Shown here one piece after another: positions 10,142-21,779 of a DNA stretch of 64,000 bases. The stretch is from NCBI GenBank assembly GCA_964023205.1, contig OZ026843.1, positions 3,457,029 through 3,521,028 on the forward strand, read 5' to 3'. How positions within the stretch are numbered: position 1 is the first letter of the stretch; each line of letters opens with the position of its first letter. The notes under the pieces were generated by a model that worked only from the letters and a program-made list of their open reading frames with translations, was not told the origin of the DNA and ran no database searches. Source of the stretch: Lutraria lutraria (taxonomy: Eukaryota > Mollusca > Bivalvia > Venerida > Mactridae). Position numbers and translations under genes: made by a program.

Positions 10142-11887
10142 AATCCAAAAGTAAAATCTTACTTCAACTTATATCCTTGATAAGAACAGATGGTTTATGA
10201 GCAATTGAAGGTCATTTCAAGTGCTAGTGACCTTAATTAGGTCAGCACGTGCTAATTAATGGGGCGGAGCACATCAGTAAGTTCATGAGAGCAAAAGTAA
10301 AATCTTACTTCAACTTGAAAATTTTATTACAAATTTGGTTACAAGTTTGGTTGGACCTTGCAACCAAACTTGTAATAAAAACCAGACTTGTAATAATTAT
10401 TACATGTTTGACTGTATGGATAGATGGTAAATTAAATATGAAAAAAAGAAGGTCATTTCAAGCGCTAGTGACCTTAATTAGGTCAGCACGTGCTAATTAA
10501 TGGGGCGGAACACATCAGTAAGTTCATGAGTGCAAAAGTAAAATCTTACTTCAACTTGAAAATTTTATTACAAGTTTGGTTATTACATGTTTGGTTGGAC
10601 CTTGCAACCAAACTTGTAATAAAAACCAGACTTGTAATAATTATTACATGTTTGACCCTATGGATAGATGGTATATTGAATATGAATAAAAGGTCATTTC
10701 AAGCGCTAGTGACCCTAATTATGTCAGCACGTGCAAATTAATGAGGCGGAGCATATTTGTAAGTTAATGAGTGCAAAAGTAAAATCTTACTTCAACTGGA
10801 AAATTTTATTACAAGTTTGGTTATAACATGTTTGGTTGGACCTTGCAACCAAACTTGTAATAAAAACCAGACTTGTAATAATTATTACATGTTTGACCCT
10901 ATGGATAGATGGTATATTGAATATGAATAAAAGGTCATTTCAAGCGCTAGTGACCCTAATTATGTCAGCACGTGCAAATTAATGAGGCGGAGCATATTTG
11001 TAAGTTAATGAGTGCAAAAGTAAAATCTTACTTCAACTGGAAAATTTTATTACAAGTTTGGTTATTACATGTTTGGTTGGACCTTGCAACCAAACTTGTA
11101 ATAAAAACCAGACTTGTAATAATTATTACATGTTTGACCCTATGGATAGATGGTATATTGAATATGAATAAAAGGTCATTTCAAGCGCTAGTGACCCTAA
11201 TTATGTCAGCACGTGCTAATTAATGGGGCGGAACACATCAGTAAGTTCATGAGTGCAAAAGTAAAATCTTACTTCAACTTGAAAATTTATTACAAGTTTG
11301 GTTATTACAAGTTTGGTTGGACCTTGCAACCAAACTTGTAATAAAAACCAGACTTGTAATAATTATTACATGTTTGACTGTACTGATATATTTTACATTG
11401 AATATGAAAAAAGAAGGTCATTTCAAGCGCTAGTGACCTTAATTAGGTCAGCACGTGCTAATTAATGGGGCAAAACACATCAGTACGTTCATGAGTGCAA
11501 AAGTAAAATCTTACTTCAACTTGAAAATTTTATTACAAGTTTGGTTATTACAAGTTTGGTTAGACCTTGCAACCAAACTTGTTATAAAAACCAGACTTGT
11601 AATAATTATTACATGTTTGACTGTATGGATAGATGGTATTTTGAATATGAAAAAAGAAGGTCATTTCAAGCGCTAGTGACCTTAATTAGGTCAGCACGTG
11701 CTAATTAATGGGGCAAAACACATCAGTAAGTTCATGAGTGCAAAAGTAAAATCTTACTTCAACTTGAAAATTTTATTACAAGTTTGGTTATTACAAGTTT
11801 GGTTGGACCTTGCAACCAAACTTGTAATAAAAACCAGACTTGTAATAATTATTACAAGTTTGGTTTTTATTACAAGTTTGGTTGTAA
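10142..11887 (+). repeat. Right array of the ~242-bp hairpin repeat, plus orientation
   Basis: Unit starts recur near 10249, 10490, 10731, 10972, 11213, 11455 and 11698 (steps 241-243). A shortened unit precedes 10249. The sequence is the same family as 5262-7990 and in the opposite orientation to its long minus-strand block. At 11848/11849 the orientation flips again at the same palindromic core, leaving a stub of about 38 bp before retrotransposon sequence begins. Units at 10731 and 10972 share private changes (CACGTGCAAATTAATGAGGC, CATATTTGTAAG), showing recent local duplication. Confidence 0.9.
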
Positions 11888-12985
11888 CACCTAGTATGAA
11901 TTTAAGGAATTTTAATTGTACTTTTTCGAGCATTTTATTATTGGTGTGTCCCCAGATTTCACATCCATATAATAGAATGGGTTTTACCATTTTATTGAAA
12001 AGATCGATTTGTGAACCTATAGGAAGTTTTAAAGATTTAGCATTTTTTATTAGTGCGAACATTGCTTTGGTCGCTTGTTGTGCATTACTATTTTTTGCTG
12101 TTTGGTATGAACCGTTTTTGTTAAACAGAACGCCTAGATAATTGTCTAAATTCTCATTTTTATACTTAAATTCATACTGTTGATTATTAGGACGATTAAA
12201 GACAATTATTTTTTATTTTGCTGAATTGACAGAAAGGTCCCATCGAAGACAATAATGTTCGTACATATTTAAAGCATTTTGTAATTCATCTGCGGAGTTT
12301 GCGACTATCACTGTGTCGTCTGCATATAATAGGACAAATAGTTTAAAGAGGTTTATAATATCACCGTTTTGGTCATATGATTTGTAGGAAATTCCTGAAT
12401 TTGGAGTCAATGATTCGAAATAAGCGTCGAGGTCGTTTACATAGAAGGAGAAAAGTAAAGGGGACAGGTTATCTCCCTGTCTGACTCCCATGCTGCACGG
12501 GAAGAACAAAGACTTTGACCCATTGGCGCTTACGCACGATTTAGCATTGTTATATAAGTTTTTTATTATGTTCAGAAAATGTCCATTTATCTTGTATTGC
12601 TGGAGTTTAACCCATAGTTTATTTCTGTTTATATTGTCAAATGCCTTTTTGAGGTCGACCAAAGCACAAAAAAGTTGTGTTTTCGTGTGTTTATATAGTT
12701 CAATCAATGAATGTAAAATAAACATATTGTCGATGGTAGAATATCCTTTACGAAACCCTGATTGATACCTACTAATTAATTCGTATTTGTCTGAGAACGA
12801 TTGGAGTCGGGTATTCAGTATGCTTGTGAACAGTTTACCCATACAACTAAGAAGTGTGATTGGTCGGAAGTTTTCTGGACGTGTTTGGTCGCCTTTGTTT
12901 TTATAAATAGGGTGTGTGAATACGAACCATTTACTTCTAACACATTTTGTGAACTCCGGATAAAAACGTGCTTCACGAATACCTC
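11888..12985 (-). pseudogene. Non-LTR retrotransposon reverse transcriptase, degenerate
   Basis: The minus-strand frame runs from about 12985 to 11888. It contains the usual RT blocks in order: FRPITLLSCMGKL, GFRKGYSTIDNM, ALVDLKKAFDNINR, GVRQGDNLSPLLFSFYVNDL, and the catalytic LLYADDTVIVANS. A post-catalytic LGVLF block and the LLYGCEIWGH block follow, and it ends at FLKFILGV. A single in-frame TAA at 12213-12215 falls just after the palm, where a KTKIIVF-like block continues in the same frame downstream. Upstream of about 12985 the frame meets a stop and no endonuclease is visible. Downstream, the coding sequence stops abruptly against the 242-bp array at 11887. Function when intact: target-primed reverse transcription of element RNA. 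This copy is dead. Confidence 0.85.
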
Positions 12986-14905
12986 CTTTTGTTCATTAAA
13001 GCAAACAAGTTTCACACATTCTTTCTTTTGTTGTGTATTTATTAATACATTGAATAAACCTAATAAAATTATCCACACATACCAAATCTGTAGAAAACGA
13101 TGTCCAAATGAAGGGAAGTAAGTAGAATAATTTGTAAAAAAGTACTTGATTAGATCGTCGCCCTTTAAATGTATACAGATGACAAACGTTACATGGCGAA
13201 CTCGCATACGACGATAGTTTCGTTCTTCTTCTTTATACATGTACAATTAAATTTTCATTGTGATTTTATTAGTTCTATGTCACGAACAACAATTTGGTAT
13301 TGTAAAGCTAAACATATACCGCGACAAATGTGTGCTCATTCAGTCAAGCTGATTTGGTTAGAAAGAAGTCCATATGATCAATAATGAAAATGAATGGTAT
13401 TTACATTGCGTTTCTTGTTTATTTATATTTCATCTAAGATTGAATCAAATTGTCAATGAAGAATGAGATGGCTGCTTGATTCGATGGATGAATGAATGGA
13501 TAGATAGATAGATGGACGGACGGACGGACGGACAGACAGATAGATAGATTTCTCCATTGTTGTGGAGCAAAACATGTGCGCAACAACATTACATAATTAT
13601 ATGGAATAAAGGCAATGTAAAACATATGTACACAGTTTCGAATAGGACATCAAAACAACAATGAATGTAACATACGTAATGCAGATAGCAATCGTAATCA
13701 GCGCCCACCATATTTAGGCATGATTAATTTTAAACAGATAGACATACAGACAGACGGTTAATTATAATGCAGGTAACCGTATTGGTCAACATCCGCATTG
13801 AATATGCATGTGATCGCTGAGATTTGCATACACTGACAGACAGAGGAACAGATAAATGTATACGTAGTTCACCATTTTTATCTGTTGTCTAACGACCCAC
13901 CTAATTAATATCACGTAACACAGATTCCTGACAAACCATAATGTCATAACTAAATGTGCTTTTCATACTCTATATACTTCCATTCACTTCAATTCTTTTT
14001 CATCTCGACATTGAATATATTTCAGTTCCCCCATTTTAACTATTTATATGTATTCTTCCTATATCTACTAACCGAAATCGTTAGTCTACATTAATGACCC
14101 GTTATAAAAGTTGAGCAGTGTATACAGGCAAACATGGTTACATTAAAATGCAGTAAAATATTCATGTATTGAAGAGAATCCCAGGAATCACTTTTAATTT
14201 AAAAGTTCTACCGTACAATACTAAAATATCTATGAATGCTCATCTTGTAATGATACTATAGATCTTAAATCTATGACAATTTTCCAAATATTGAAACTTG
14301 GTTCCATTTGATAGTAATGTAATTAAAAAGTAAAGTAAAACGCCTTGTATTTGAATATTGGTTTACTTACAATTTACTAATGTACATAGTTATAGGTATA
14401 TAAGAAACAGAGAATTAAACTTTGCTGTATCTTAAAACTCGTGTATCAACAAGATTTATAGTTATAGGAGTTGTTTAAGTGATTTTTGTTAGTTTCCAAA
14501 GTTCTAATGTTGCTGCTAGTACAGAGTGAAAACCCAGAAATAATGCAGTCTTAAATTTCTGACTCGGTTGTATTTTTGTTGACTCCCTTTGCATTTCTTT
14601 ATGAGCTTTATCCATGAACTAAGTAAATTAGAAAAAAACGTTCTGTCGGCTTACATACCGTATATTTTATGTGACCTAGTATTTTATGGGATGTTAGTTG
14701 AAACATGGTACCAGTATTTTTTTTTGCACAACGTATTGTTATAGAAGATATTTCACATCGATGCGTCAGTATTGCTTTAGACGAATTTAATAGCTAAGGC
14801 TCGGAAACGATGAATTCTGTCTCATTTTATTGGCTGATAATCCTGACTCAATTTAACATTTTCAGGATGTCGACGTACTCGTATAATGTGTTACCTTGAC
14901 GGCAT
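12986..14905. other. Noncoding stretch with one microsatellite
   Basis: Low-complexity AT-rich DNA apart from the GATA/GGAC repeat listed separately. The open frames on both strands at 12801-13384 overlap the degenerate LINE or have no domain signature. Confidence 0.35.
13484..13549. repeat. Microsatellite (GGAT/GATA/GGAC)n
   Basis: Tandem tetranucleotides: GGATGAATGAATGGATAGATA, then GGAC repeats, then AGACAGATAGATAGA. On the minus strand it follows GGAGAAATCTATCTATC, similar to the 3' tail of LINEs that end in ATCT repeats, so it may mark another LINE 3' end. Confidence 0.7.
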
Positions 14906-14991
14906 ATGTATATGAAGATCAGCAGCATCTCTTTCTTGTGGACGATTTTTGTTTTCATGCATTGTTATTCGTCATGGGTTCATGCTCAAGA
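14906..14991 (+). CDS. Candidate first coding exon with signal peptide (secreted or membrane protein)
   Basis: An in-frame TGA lies just upstream; ATG codons are at 14906 and 14912. The reading is MYMKISSISFLWTIFVFMHC and then YSSWVHAQ, followed by a GTAAGC donor at 14992. This has the shape of a signal peptide: a short basic start, about 12 hydrophobic residues, and an AQ-type cleavage site (VHA|Q). The exon leaves two bases over, so the next exon should start with one base. No convincing partner exon is visible in the following kilobases. The product is unknown. It could be chance, but signal peptide plus a good donor immediately after the cleavage site is a common gene layout. Confidence 0.45.
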
Positions 14992-17158
14992 GTAAGCATC
15001 ACATTTTTTTCTATCATTATTTCGTAAATATAAGGAAATAATTATTTGAAATCGTTATGTTGTACCTGGTATCTGTATATGGTCTTGTCCGGCGCCAGAA
15101 CTAGCATCTGCCATAAACCGTGCCTTATGTCAATATATCTTACTGCAACTTTTCGAAATCTTCCTCCGATGATGAAGGTCAAACCCTGTATATATGTAGC
15201 ACAAGTCCTCCGGGACTATTTGATTGAAGACATGTATGTCTAAGACAATCATCCATGTCAAATATTTGACAGTTACTCACGGGGAACAAGGTTAGTGCTG
15301 GTAGAGAATCCAGGAAAACTGATCAGGTTAACTTACATAATTCCATTGTTTATTATTTACAAGGCCTAGTCTTTGTGTTGGCGGGCGAACGATAGGACAC
15401 TTGTTCGGTACTAAAATGTTCATGTGGCGTACGAGAGGACACTTGTTGGATATTTAAGGGTCTTCTTGGGATGTTTTGGAACAAAAGAAATACCCAACAA
15501 AGTCGATTCATCGGTACGTCCGTTCTTTTGTGACTGTTCTGGATGCATGAGAAGTACAGAAACTGGCAAACTTTTCCAGTAATCTCCCATTATACAAACT
15601 TAACCACTTTATCACGACTCACATTGTTACCTGCAGTAGAACATCCACGGTTAATATACTGAATTGTTGAGGAAATTTTGCTATTTCCATTGTATTGAAA
15701 TACAGAGGTCGTGTTATTTATAGTTACTTCATTACATATATGCGATGTCCCTATCTAACCGAGTTATACCTTAATCTGATCGCAGCCCGAAGAAACTATT
15801 CTGAACAAATTCTTCCTAAAGAACCTCTTCCCTAATGCTTTTACATTTTGCTGTCACGATTCCCCCAAAGGATTACATCATTATAAAAGAGACTTACGTT
15901 CTTACTGTCGAGACAATGACGGTGACCAGCCAATGATACAGTACCATTTTTCTTCAAAGGTGTCTTCTTACAGACGGTTCGCTTACAAACAACCAATTTG
16001 TTCAGGGCACTTTTTGAATAGCTTTGCTGGGGGTATAATCGTATATTAAGCACGTGAAATCTTACCACAGGCCTAGTCTGGATCCCGTCTCCAATCTTAC
16101 AGCATTGGGGTTTTGCAAACTAATCAATGCGGGTGCCACCAGCAGAGGCGTTTGTCTTAACATCGAATATGAGTCATATTCGCGAATATGAACGCGAGTC
16201 CACGAATATGAATGATATTTTCATTACTTTTTAGAATTTCGAAATTATTTTATTTCTAAACGATTAAGAACATAATAATGATATGATGCACAAACAATCG
16301 TTGATTTTGGATCAATTTGATAGAAGATCTGAGCTGTTATAAGAATATTCGCTTAGAATATTCGTGAGTGCATGCAAGCTACGAATATGAACAGTCATCA
16401 TTTATGTTGTATGTAAAATGTATATACAAACGTATGTGTTTAATAATTAATAACATAATAACGATAGTTCATTTCAACAAGCTTTGGTTTTGGGGCTTTA
16501 AAATCTTGTTGATCGTTTTTGCCAAAAAATCGTTGATTTTAGAATTATCAAAAAATCTATTTATTTCATATGCATGCGCGCCTAGAAATTCATTTTCGTT
16601 AGCGCTTAGGCGCCTAAGCAATATAATGTTTATCATTAGATTTTTATACATATATATATATATAAACCGGTCGGCAATTGAATTATATAATAATACCTAT
16701 GGAATGTTAGTCATTTTTCATTATTAATTTGCTTGACTCGGATATATTTTTTAACATTTATATATTTATACATATATAAGACTGTAAATAGTCGGCAAAC
16801 AGCATATAGAAAAATATAGTAGTACTTTGGGGGTGTATTGTGACGTTCCATAGTAAAACGGCCTTGCTGAATCATCGTCTAGAACGTCTGCTGTTACTTC
16901 CAGAAATGAGATAAAAAAAACTATTTTGAACCCCAGCAATAAAATATGAGCAGTTTTACGCCTCTTCAAAACACAATTTTGTACCGTCCGTAGCACATTC
17001 AATCCATTCGCACGACTTTCTCGTGTGTCCATTTGAATCACCCTGTGAACATTTGTTGGTTTAGATACACTTGAAGTTACAATTTGTGTAAAACAGACCT
17101 GTGTAAGATTTGCATAAAAATGTGGCCATGTGACTCATAAAATTTGGTCATTTATACG
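14992..17158. other. Presumed intronic or intergenic stretch
   Basis: No firm exon. A weak minus-strand exon candidate lies at 15900-16026 (acceptor TACCCCCAG, donor GTAAGT, 42 codons with four cysteines). A cluster of CGAATATGA motifs lies at 16164-16390. An AT microsatellite (TATATATATATATA) lies near 16650. Confidence 0.3.
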
Positions 17159-17266
17159 ATGGCGGGACAAGACAGCTGTCATTGTTTGATAAAACAGAAT
17201 GTTTCTAATGAGAATTTGTTCCTAGATGGGGACAGTTTTGGAATGTTGCGACAACTGTACGGACAG
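17159..17266 (+). CDS. Candidate first coding exon, unrecognised protein
   Basis: ATG at 17159, 36 complete codons reading MAGQDSCHCLIKQNVSNENL then FLDGDSFGMLRQLYGQ, ending in CAG|GTAACT. The composition is balanced and soluble, unlike the surrounding AT-rich DNA. There is no domain I recognise. It ends in phase 0. The next plus-strand candidate (18113-18222) needs one carried base, so at least one further exon would be needed between them if they belong together. Confidence 0.35.
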
Positions 17267-17903
17267 GTAACTTTGTTATTTTGTAATATACTGTGATAAG
17301 ATTTAGTTCACGTGACGGCTTAGCTTCCTTAAATTTGTCATATCATACAAGTATGGCGGTGCACGTGGTTTTTGTAATGAGTAATAAAATACTGTACAAT
17401 AAAATGTCTCATGTTGTAAAGCAGTGCCGGGTCAGCTGTTTATTTCGGTCAATAGCTATTACATTGTTAATATGCCAACCGACTATTAATACAATTTTGT
17501 ATTGCATTTTTGTAACAATGGGACCCATTAGTATTTAACTGAAATGCTGTTGAAAACATCAGAGGTTAGTACGTTTTTGTGGGGTGTATAAACATTGTTC
17601 TTTCTGGGGTTTTTTGACGGTACTGCAAGAATTATTTTTTCTGTATATTCATGCATATTTATTGTTATTTAAATGAAATAATTCCCTTTAGTTTGGTAGT
17701 TAAACGTTCTAAATATGTGTGAGCTCAACACCACCTGATGACCAATGAACGTAAGAATGGAAACAATTAGAATGTTCTATGATAATACAAACACTTACTA
17801 TTACTCCTAAGAATTTTGTGTGACAATGATTCACGGTGAATGATAATGGGTGACTTATTTATTAATTACAACACTGTGTTACAACGAACATGACATACGC
17901 ATA

Positions 17904-18067
17904 TACAGTGCAACTTGTCCAAGGCAATGCCCTTTTGGAGTAGCAAAATTAAGTTGTTGTTGAGAGGTTGTTGCTCAAGAGGTGTTAAATTAATAGTTAA
18001 ATCCTGCAATAAGAAAAACAACATACTGTCGTTGAATAGAGGTTGTTGCTCAAGAAATGTACAGTAA
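17904..18067. mobile_element. Second copy of the TACAGTGCAAC short inverted-repeat element, diverged
   Basis: It begins TACAGTGCAACTTGTCC and contains AGCAAAATTAAGTTGTTGTT as in the 4987-5094 copy. It ends in a TGTACAGTA near 18060. The GAGGTTGTTGCTCAAGA segment occurs twice inside it (about 17965 and 18040). Confidence 0.45.
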
Positions 18068-18112
18068 GAAATGCTACTACATGTACTATTTAGTGATTAT
18101 ATTTATTCACAG

Positions 18113-18222
18113 ATCTGTGTTGTGACCATATATTCATGACCACAAGCTGTTACGCTGCATGGCCTGACTCGTTCACGATGACAGAATTTTCAGTTCGCCA
18201 TTATGTGAGATATTTCAGAGAG
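18113..18222 (+). CDS. Candidate internal exon, unrecognised protein
   Basis: Acceptor TATTTATTCACAG at 18112 and donor GAG|GTAATT at 18223. One frame only is open: two carried-in bases complete a codon, then 36 codons including TTSCYAAWPDSFTMTEFSVR and HYVRYFRE, ending in phase 0. The other two frames have stops. An internal ATG could also make it a start. The composition looks protein-like but no family is recognised. Confidence 0.33.
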
Positions 18223-18566
18223 GTAATTAGTATTTTAATGCTGTTAAGTCGGTCAGTGCATACTGCATGATATTATATTTGTGAGTTATTTACGAAAAGG
18301 GTCACTTTGTTATACCGTATCTGTAAGTGATTAACAAAATTAATATAGCATTATTATTATATGTTCTTTACGAATATAGTTACTTATTGTATTTTGTACG
18401 ATATTCAGGATTAGATTCACCTTGTTACTATTATATGTGTAAGTTATTTACGAATAGGGTCACTCCAGAGAATTTATCTGTTTGTATGACAGTTTACATA
18501 AACAGGGACTTCTTGTAAATATTTAATATTTTCTTGAATTCAAACTACATCACTCCGCCTTTAGAT

Positions 18567-19682
18567 AAACAAAGAGGGTCAAGATGACAATTATTGTTTG
18601 TTCATTAAAACATCGTTAAAAATCTGTGTCATGAGTTCTGTTGATATCAAGGTTTTCCTGCGATTTGACAAGGTCACCTAGTGTCTGACCTATAGATGAC
18701 GCATGTCCAAACTTGTCCCACATATCATTAATTAAGACAAATATTCTAACAAGGCTTGGTGAAGATGCAATCAAAAATTGACATCTGAAGTGTTAATAAG
18801 GTTTTCCTAAGATTTGACCTGGTGACCTTGTTTTTGACATCAGATGACCCATATTCGAACTTTGTCAACAAACAATCTGACAAGGTTTGGTGAAGATCCA
18901 ATCAAAATAGTGACATCTAAAGCATTTACATGGTTTTACCTAAGATATGACCTGGTGACCTTGTTTTTGACCCCAGGTGACCCATGTTTGAATTCCTCCA
19001 TCACATCATAATCATTTAGACAAACATTCTGACAAAGTTTGGTGAATATCCACTCGAAACTGTAACACCTACAATGTTAAAAAGGTTTTCCTAAGATTTT
19101 ACCTGGTGGCCTAGTTTTTAACCCCAGGTGATTCATATTCAAGCTGGTTCTACGTATTGTTAAGACAAATAATTTGACAATGTTTGGTGAAGATCCAATT
19201 ATAACTGTGAAATCTAGAGTGTTGACAAGATTTACCTAAGAAGTGACTGGTATTTGACCCTAGATGACTTATGTTCGAACTTGTCCAAGATATTATAAAG
19301 ACAAACATTCCGACAAGGTTTCATGAAAATCCAATCAAAACAGTAACTTCCAGAGTGTTCACAAAGTTTTCCAGTAATTTGCCCTGGAGACCTAGTTTTT
19401 GATCCCTGATGAAACCATTATCGCACTATCCAATCAAAACAGTGATTTCTAGAGTGTTCACGAGGTTTTCCTTCAATATGCCCTGGTGACTTAAGTGACC
19501 CCAAATGACCAATTATTTAAGTTGTCCGAGAATTTGTCAATATTAACATTCTGACCCAGTTTTGTGAAAATTGAGCTAAAAATGATGTCCCTATATCAGT
19601 TAAAGTTGACGCTGCACAACATCGGACGCCAAACCATGACTGATCACAAAAGTTCACCCTGGGCACTTATTAGAGCTGAAAT
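18567..19682 (+). repeat. Bivalve-type dispersed repeat (GTGACCTAGTTTTTGACCCC family), degenerate copy
   Basis: It starts ACAAAGAGGGTCAAGATGA. It has several internal sub-repeats of about 160-170 bp, each with TCCTAAGATTTGACCTGGTGAC..., TGACCCCAGGTGACCCAT and AAACATTCTGACAAGGTTTG blocks. It ends near CATCGGACGCC and AGAGCTGAAA, degraded forms of the family's GACGCCGGACG and GTGAGCTAAAA end. The same family recurs at 37977, 42201, 43427 and 44217. Noncoding. Confidence 0.8.
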
Positions 19683-20148
19683 ACATCTTTATACAAAATT
19701 TAGCATTTTACCAATATACACAAGTGTTAGTTTGTTTCCGTTTGTATTTACAATGGATGGTTTCAGATTTCGTAAACATAGTGACCCTTTAATCTATTTC
19801 ATCGAAATATATTTTATGAAAGATTCATATTACTAGTATATGATGTACAGAATCAGCGGCTGAATTAATGCTGAATAAACTTAGATGGACTTTTTTGGTG
19901 TAAAGGGAAACAACTTAGAGATTATAGGGGTAGCTTATTCTTCACGGAAATTACTTTCATTAATTATTACATAATGTTGCCAGGCTGCTGAGCTCAACTC
20001 CGAGTGCACCAGGCCTATGTCCCTCGGGATAATGAGTTCAAGCCCTAGACTTAATTTTCTATGAGTACAAAATGTTAAGGTATGGTAATATTGGAGGTTT
20101 CATTCACTTACATAATTAATAACAGTTCATCATTTTGTGGTAACAGAT

Positions 20149-20279
20149 CACATGGAAATAAGAAACAGTCTTCAACTAAAGCTGTGAGCACAGTAGACTT
20201 CAAGTATAAGGCTATGATTGGGAGATTTGGGCGAATCGTTCTTGACAATAAACTACCAACACAGTTTGATGCCAATTAG
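20149..20279 (+). CDS. Weak candidate terminal exon, unrecognised
   Basis: It follows TTTTGTGGTAACAG and is open only when two bases are carried in. It reads SHGNKKQSSTKAVSTVDFKY then KAMIGRFGRIVLDNKL, to a TAG at 20277-20279. An overlapping frame stays open to CTTCAAG|GTAAAA at 20328-20329. No domain is recognised. It could equally be decayed repeat sequence. Confidence 0.22.
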
Positions 20280-20389
20280 AGCAAGAGCGACAGTCAGCAA
20301 TAATAAGACTATTCAAGGCTTCAAGGTAAAATTGTATTTAATGATTGTGTAGTACATGACATATTCTTGTTCTTAGTCGATAGATTGGG

Positions 20390-20790
20390 CTGGTAACTTG
20401 AATACCTATCCAGGATGTTACATACTTTGTTTGTCCGTTACATACTTAATGAAGCACTTACATACTTGGAGACTTGCATACCATGTCAGGAACTTTCATC
20501 CTTAACAAGGTACTAACATTCTTCTTTAATTCGTTTCAAACTCAGCAAGTCTGTTACATAGTCTGTTAGAAAATAACGTACTTAGTAAGGCAATTATTAT
20601 ATACTTAGTTACACCATTTCATATGTTTAATATGTTACATAAAAGTAAGGCACTTAAATATTTACTCGTTTTCATACTTAGTAAGGTACTTTCATATTTT
20701 AGCTAGGCAATTACATCCCCAGTTAGGCACTTACTTATTTGGTATGTTACAAATTCAATTCAGCACTTTAATATAATGCCAGTACCTTGA
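20390..20790 (+). repeat. Degenerate minisatellite, TTACATACTTA type
   Basis: Irregular repeats of about 20-25 bp built on CACTTACATACTTAGTAAGG-like words (TTACATACTTAATGAAGCAC, TTACATACTTGGAGAC, and so on). The same word family forms the much longer array at 26700-29760. Confidence 0.6.
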
Positions 20791-20800
20791 AAAGGAAACT

Positions 20801-21048
20801 ATTGCTCTAATCGATTGGCCCGCTCGTTCTCGCGACCTAAATCCCATCGAACATGGCTGGGATATGCTTCAGAGGGCGATATCTGAGCGTCCTGTCCAGC
20901 CAACAACCACCAGACAGCTCAGAGAGCCACTTCCGGAAGAATGGACTCGAATCCCACAATTTGAGATTTGACAGCTCATTAGTAGCATGCTGAATCGATG
21001 TTAGGCTGTTTTTGACGCACGGGAACATCAGTCTCTAAACACAAACGT
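20801..21048 (+). pseudogene. Tc1/mariner transposase, C-terminal fragment
   Basis: The plus-strand frame from 20801 reads IALIDWPARSRDLNPIEHGW, the hallmark (D)WPARSPDLNPIEHxWD block that carries the last acidic catalytic residue of Tc1/mariner DDE transposases. Then come RPVQPTTTRQLREPLPEEW and TRIPQFEI. In-frame stops are at 20969-20971 (TGA) and 21002-21004 (TAG), followed by AVFDARGNI, which matches the usual C-terminal end. Only the last quarter of the protein remains; no terminal inverted repeats are visible. It is dead. Confidence 0.85.
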
Positions 21049-21779
21049 TTGCACTTTAGCTCATTTTCCTCAAAATTTCTAATCCCAGCATATACCCATA
21101 AAATGTCCAATTTTGACGCTGTCCTCATATCAATGCTCGTTACGTTGAATGATTTAATCTATAAATTGCATGTCGCACTCATGATAATCAGGTATCTTTG
21201 AAAATAACCGAAATTCATATCTTATACATGTATATGTAATCCGAAATCGACGATAATGCCATACAAAACAAAAAGTGATCCTTATCAAATTTTGAGTAGT
21301 ATATTATGTAATGTAAGCAACAAAGGTAGGTAATGTTGAGGAGTAGTTCCAACTAATATGAAATGGATTTTTATTAAATTTTCATTAGAATCTAAAGTAT
21401 CAATGACAGTTAGGAATTTCATCTGATACATTATTATTATTACATACCACATTTATAGATCACTCTTTTCATATAAAAATATACGTTTTTCAAAAGTGCT
21501 GTTCAATAGAATTTACATACGATGTAATACACAATAAAAACTAACATAAAACAATGCTAGGATAAGACATATAGCATTAGTGAAAACATGCTTAAAATTC
21601 TAAACACAGGTTACTAGAAATTAAAACAGACACCAGGTGATAAAAAGTAAATGAATTGTTGCCATCTTCAAATAATAATGAAAAAAAATCATATTTTGCT
21701 CATAGCAATGCTACAATGTTTAAAGCAATCTTTAAAAAAAATATGCAAGTTACACAGTCACATTAAAAACTTTTTTTTT
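21049..21779. other. Noncoding; probable LINE 3' flank
   Basis: AT-rich DNA just downstream (minus direction) of the CR1-like LINE coding end. It may include that element's 3' UTR, but no tail repeat is unambiguous. Confidence 0.3.

Noticed and set aside
5283..11700. Series of 60-83-codon open frames (MLINGAEHISKFMSAK...) in the 243-bp arrays
   Set aside because: They follow the repeat unit, differ in frame by small indels, and run through the hairpin and palindrome sequence. Best explained as incidental open frames of a noncoding repeat.
15900..16026. Minus-strand exon with acceptor TACCCCCAG and donor GTAAGT (cysteine-bearing)
   Set aside because: Signals are fair but the acceptor tract is short and no partner exon is visible. 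It is kept only as a note.
16766..17041. Minus-strand 91-codon open frame head-to-head with the 17159 exon (possible divergent gene pair)
   Set aside because: No domain, splice signal or conserved motif. The late part is AT-driven (ending SLIYV next to ATATAT DNA). Not supported.
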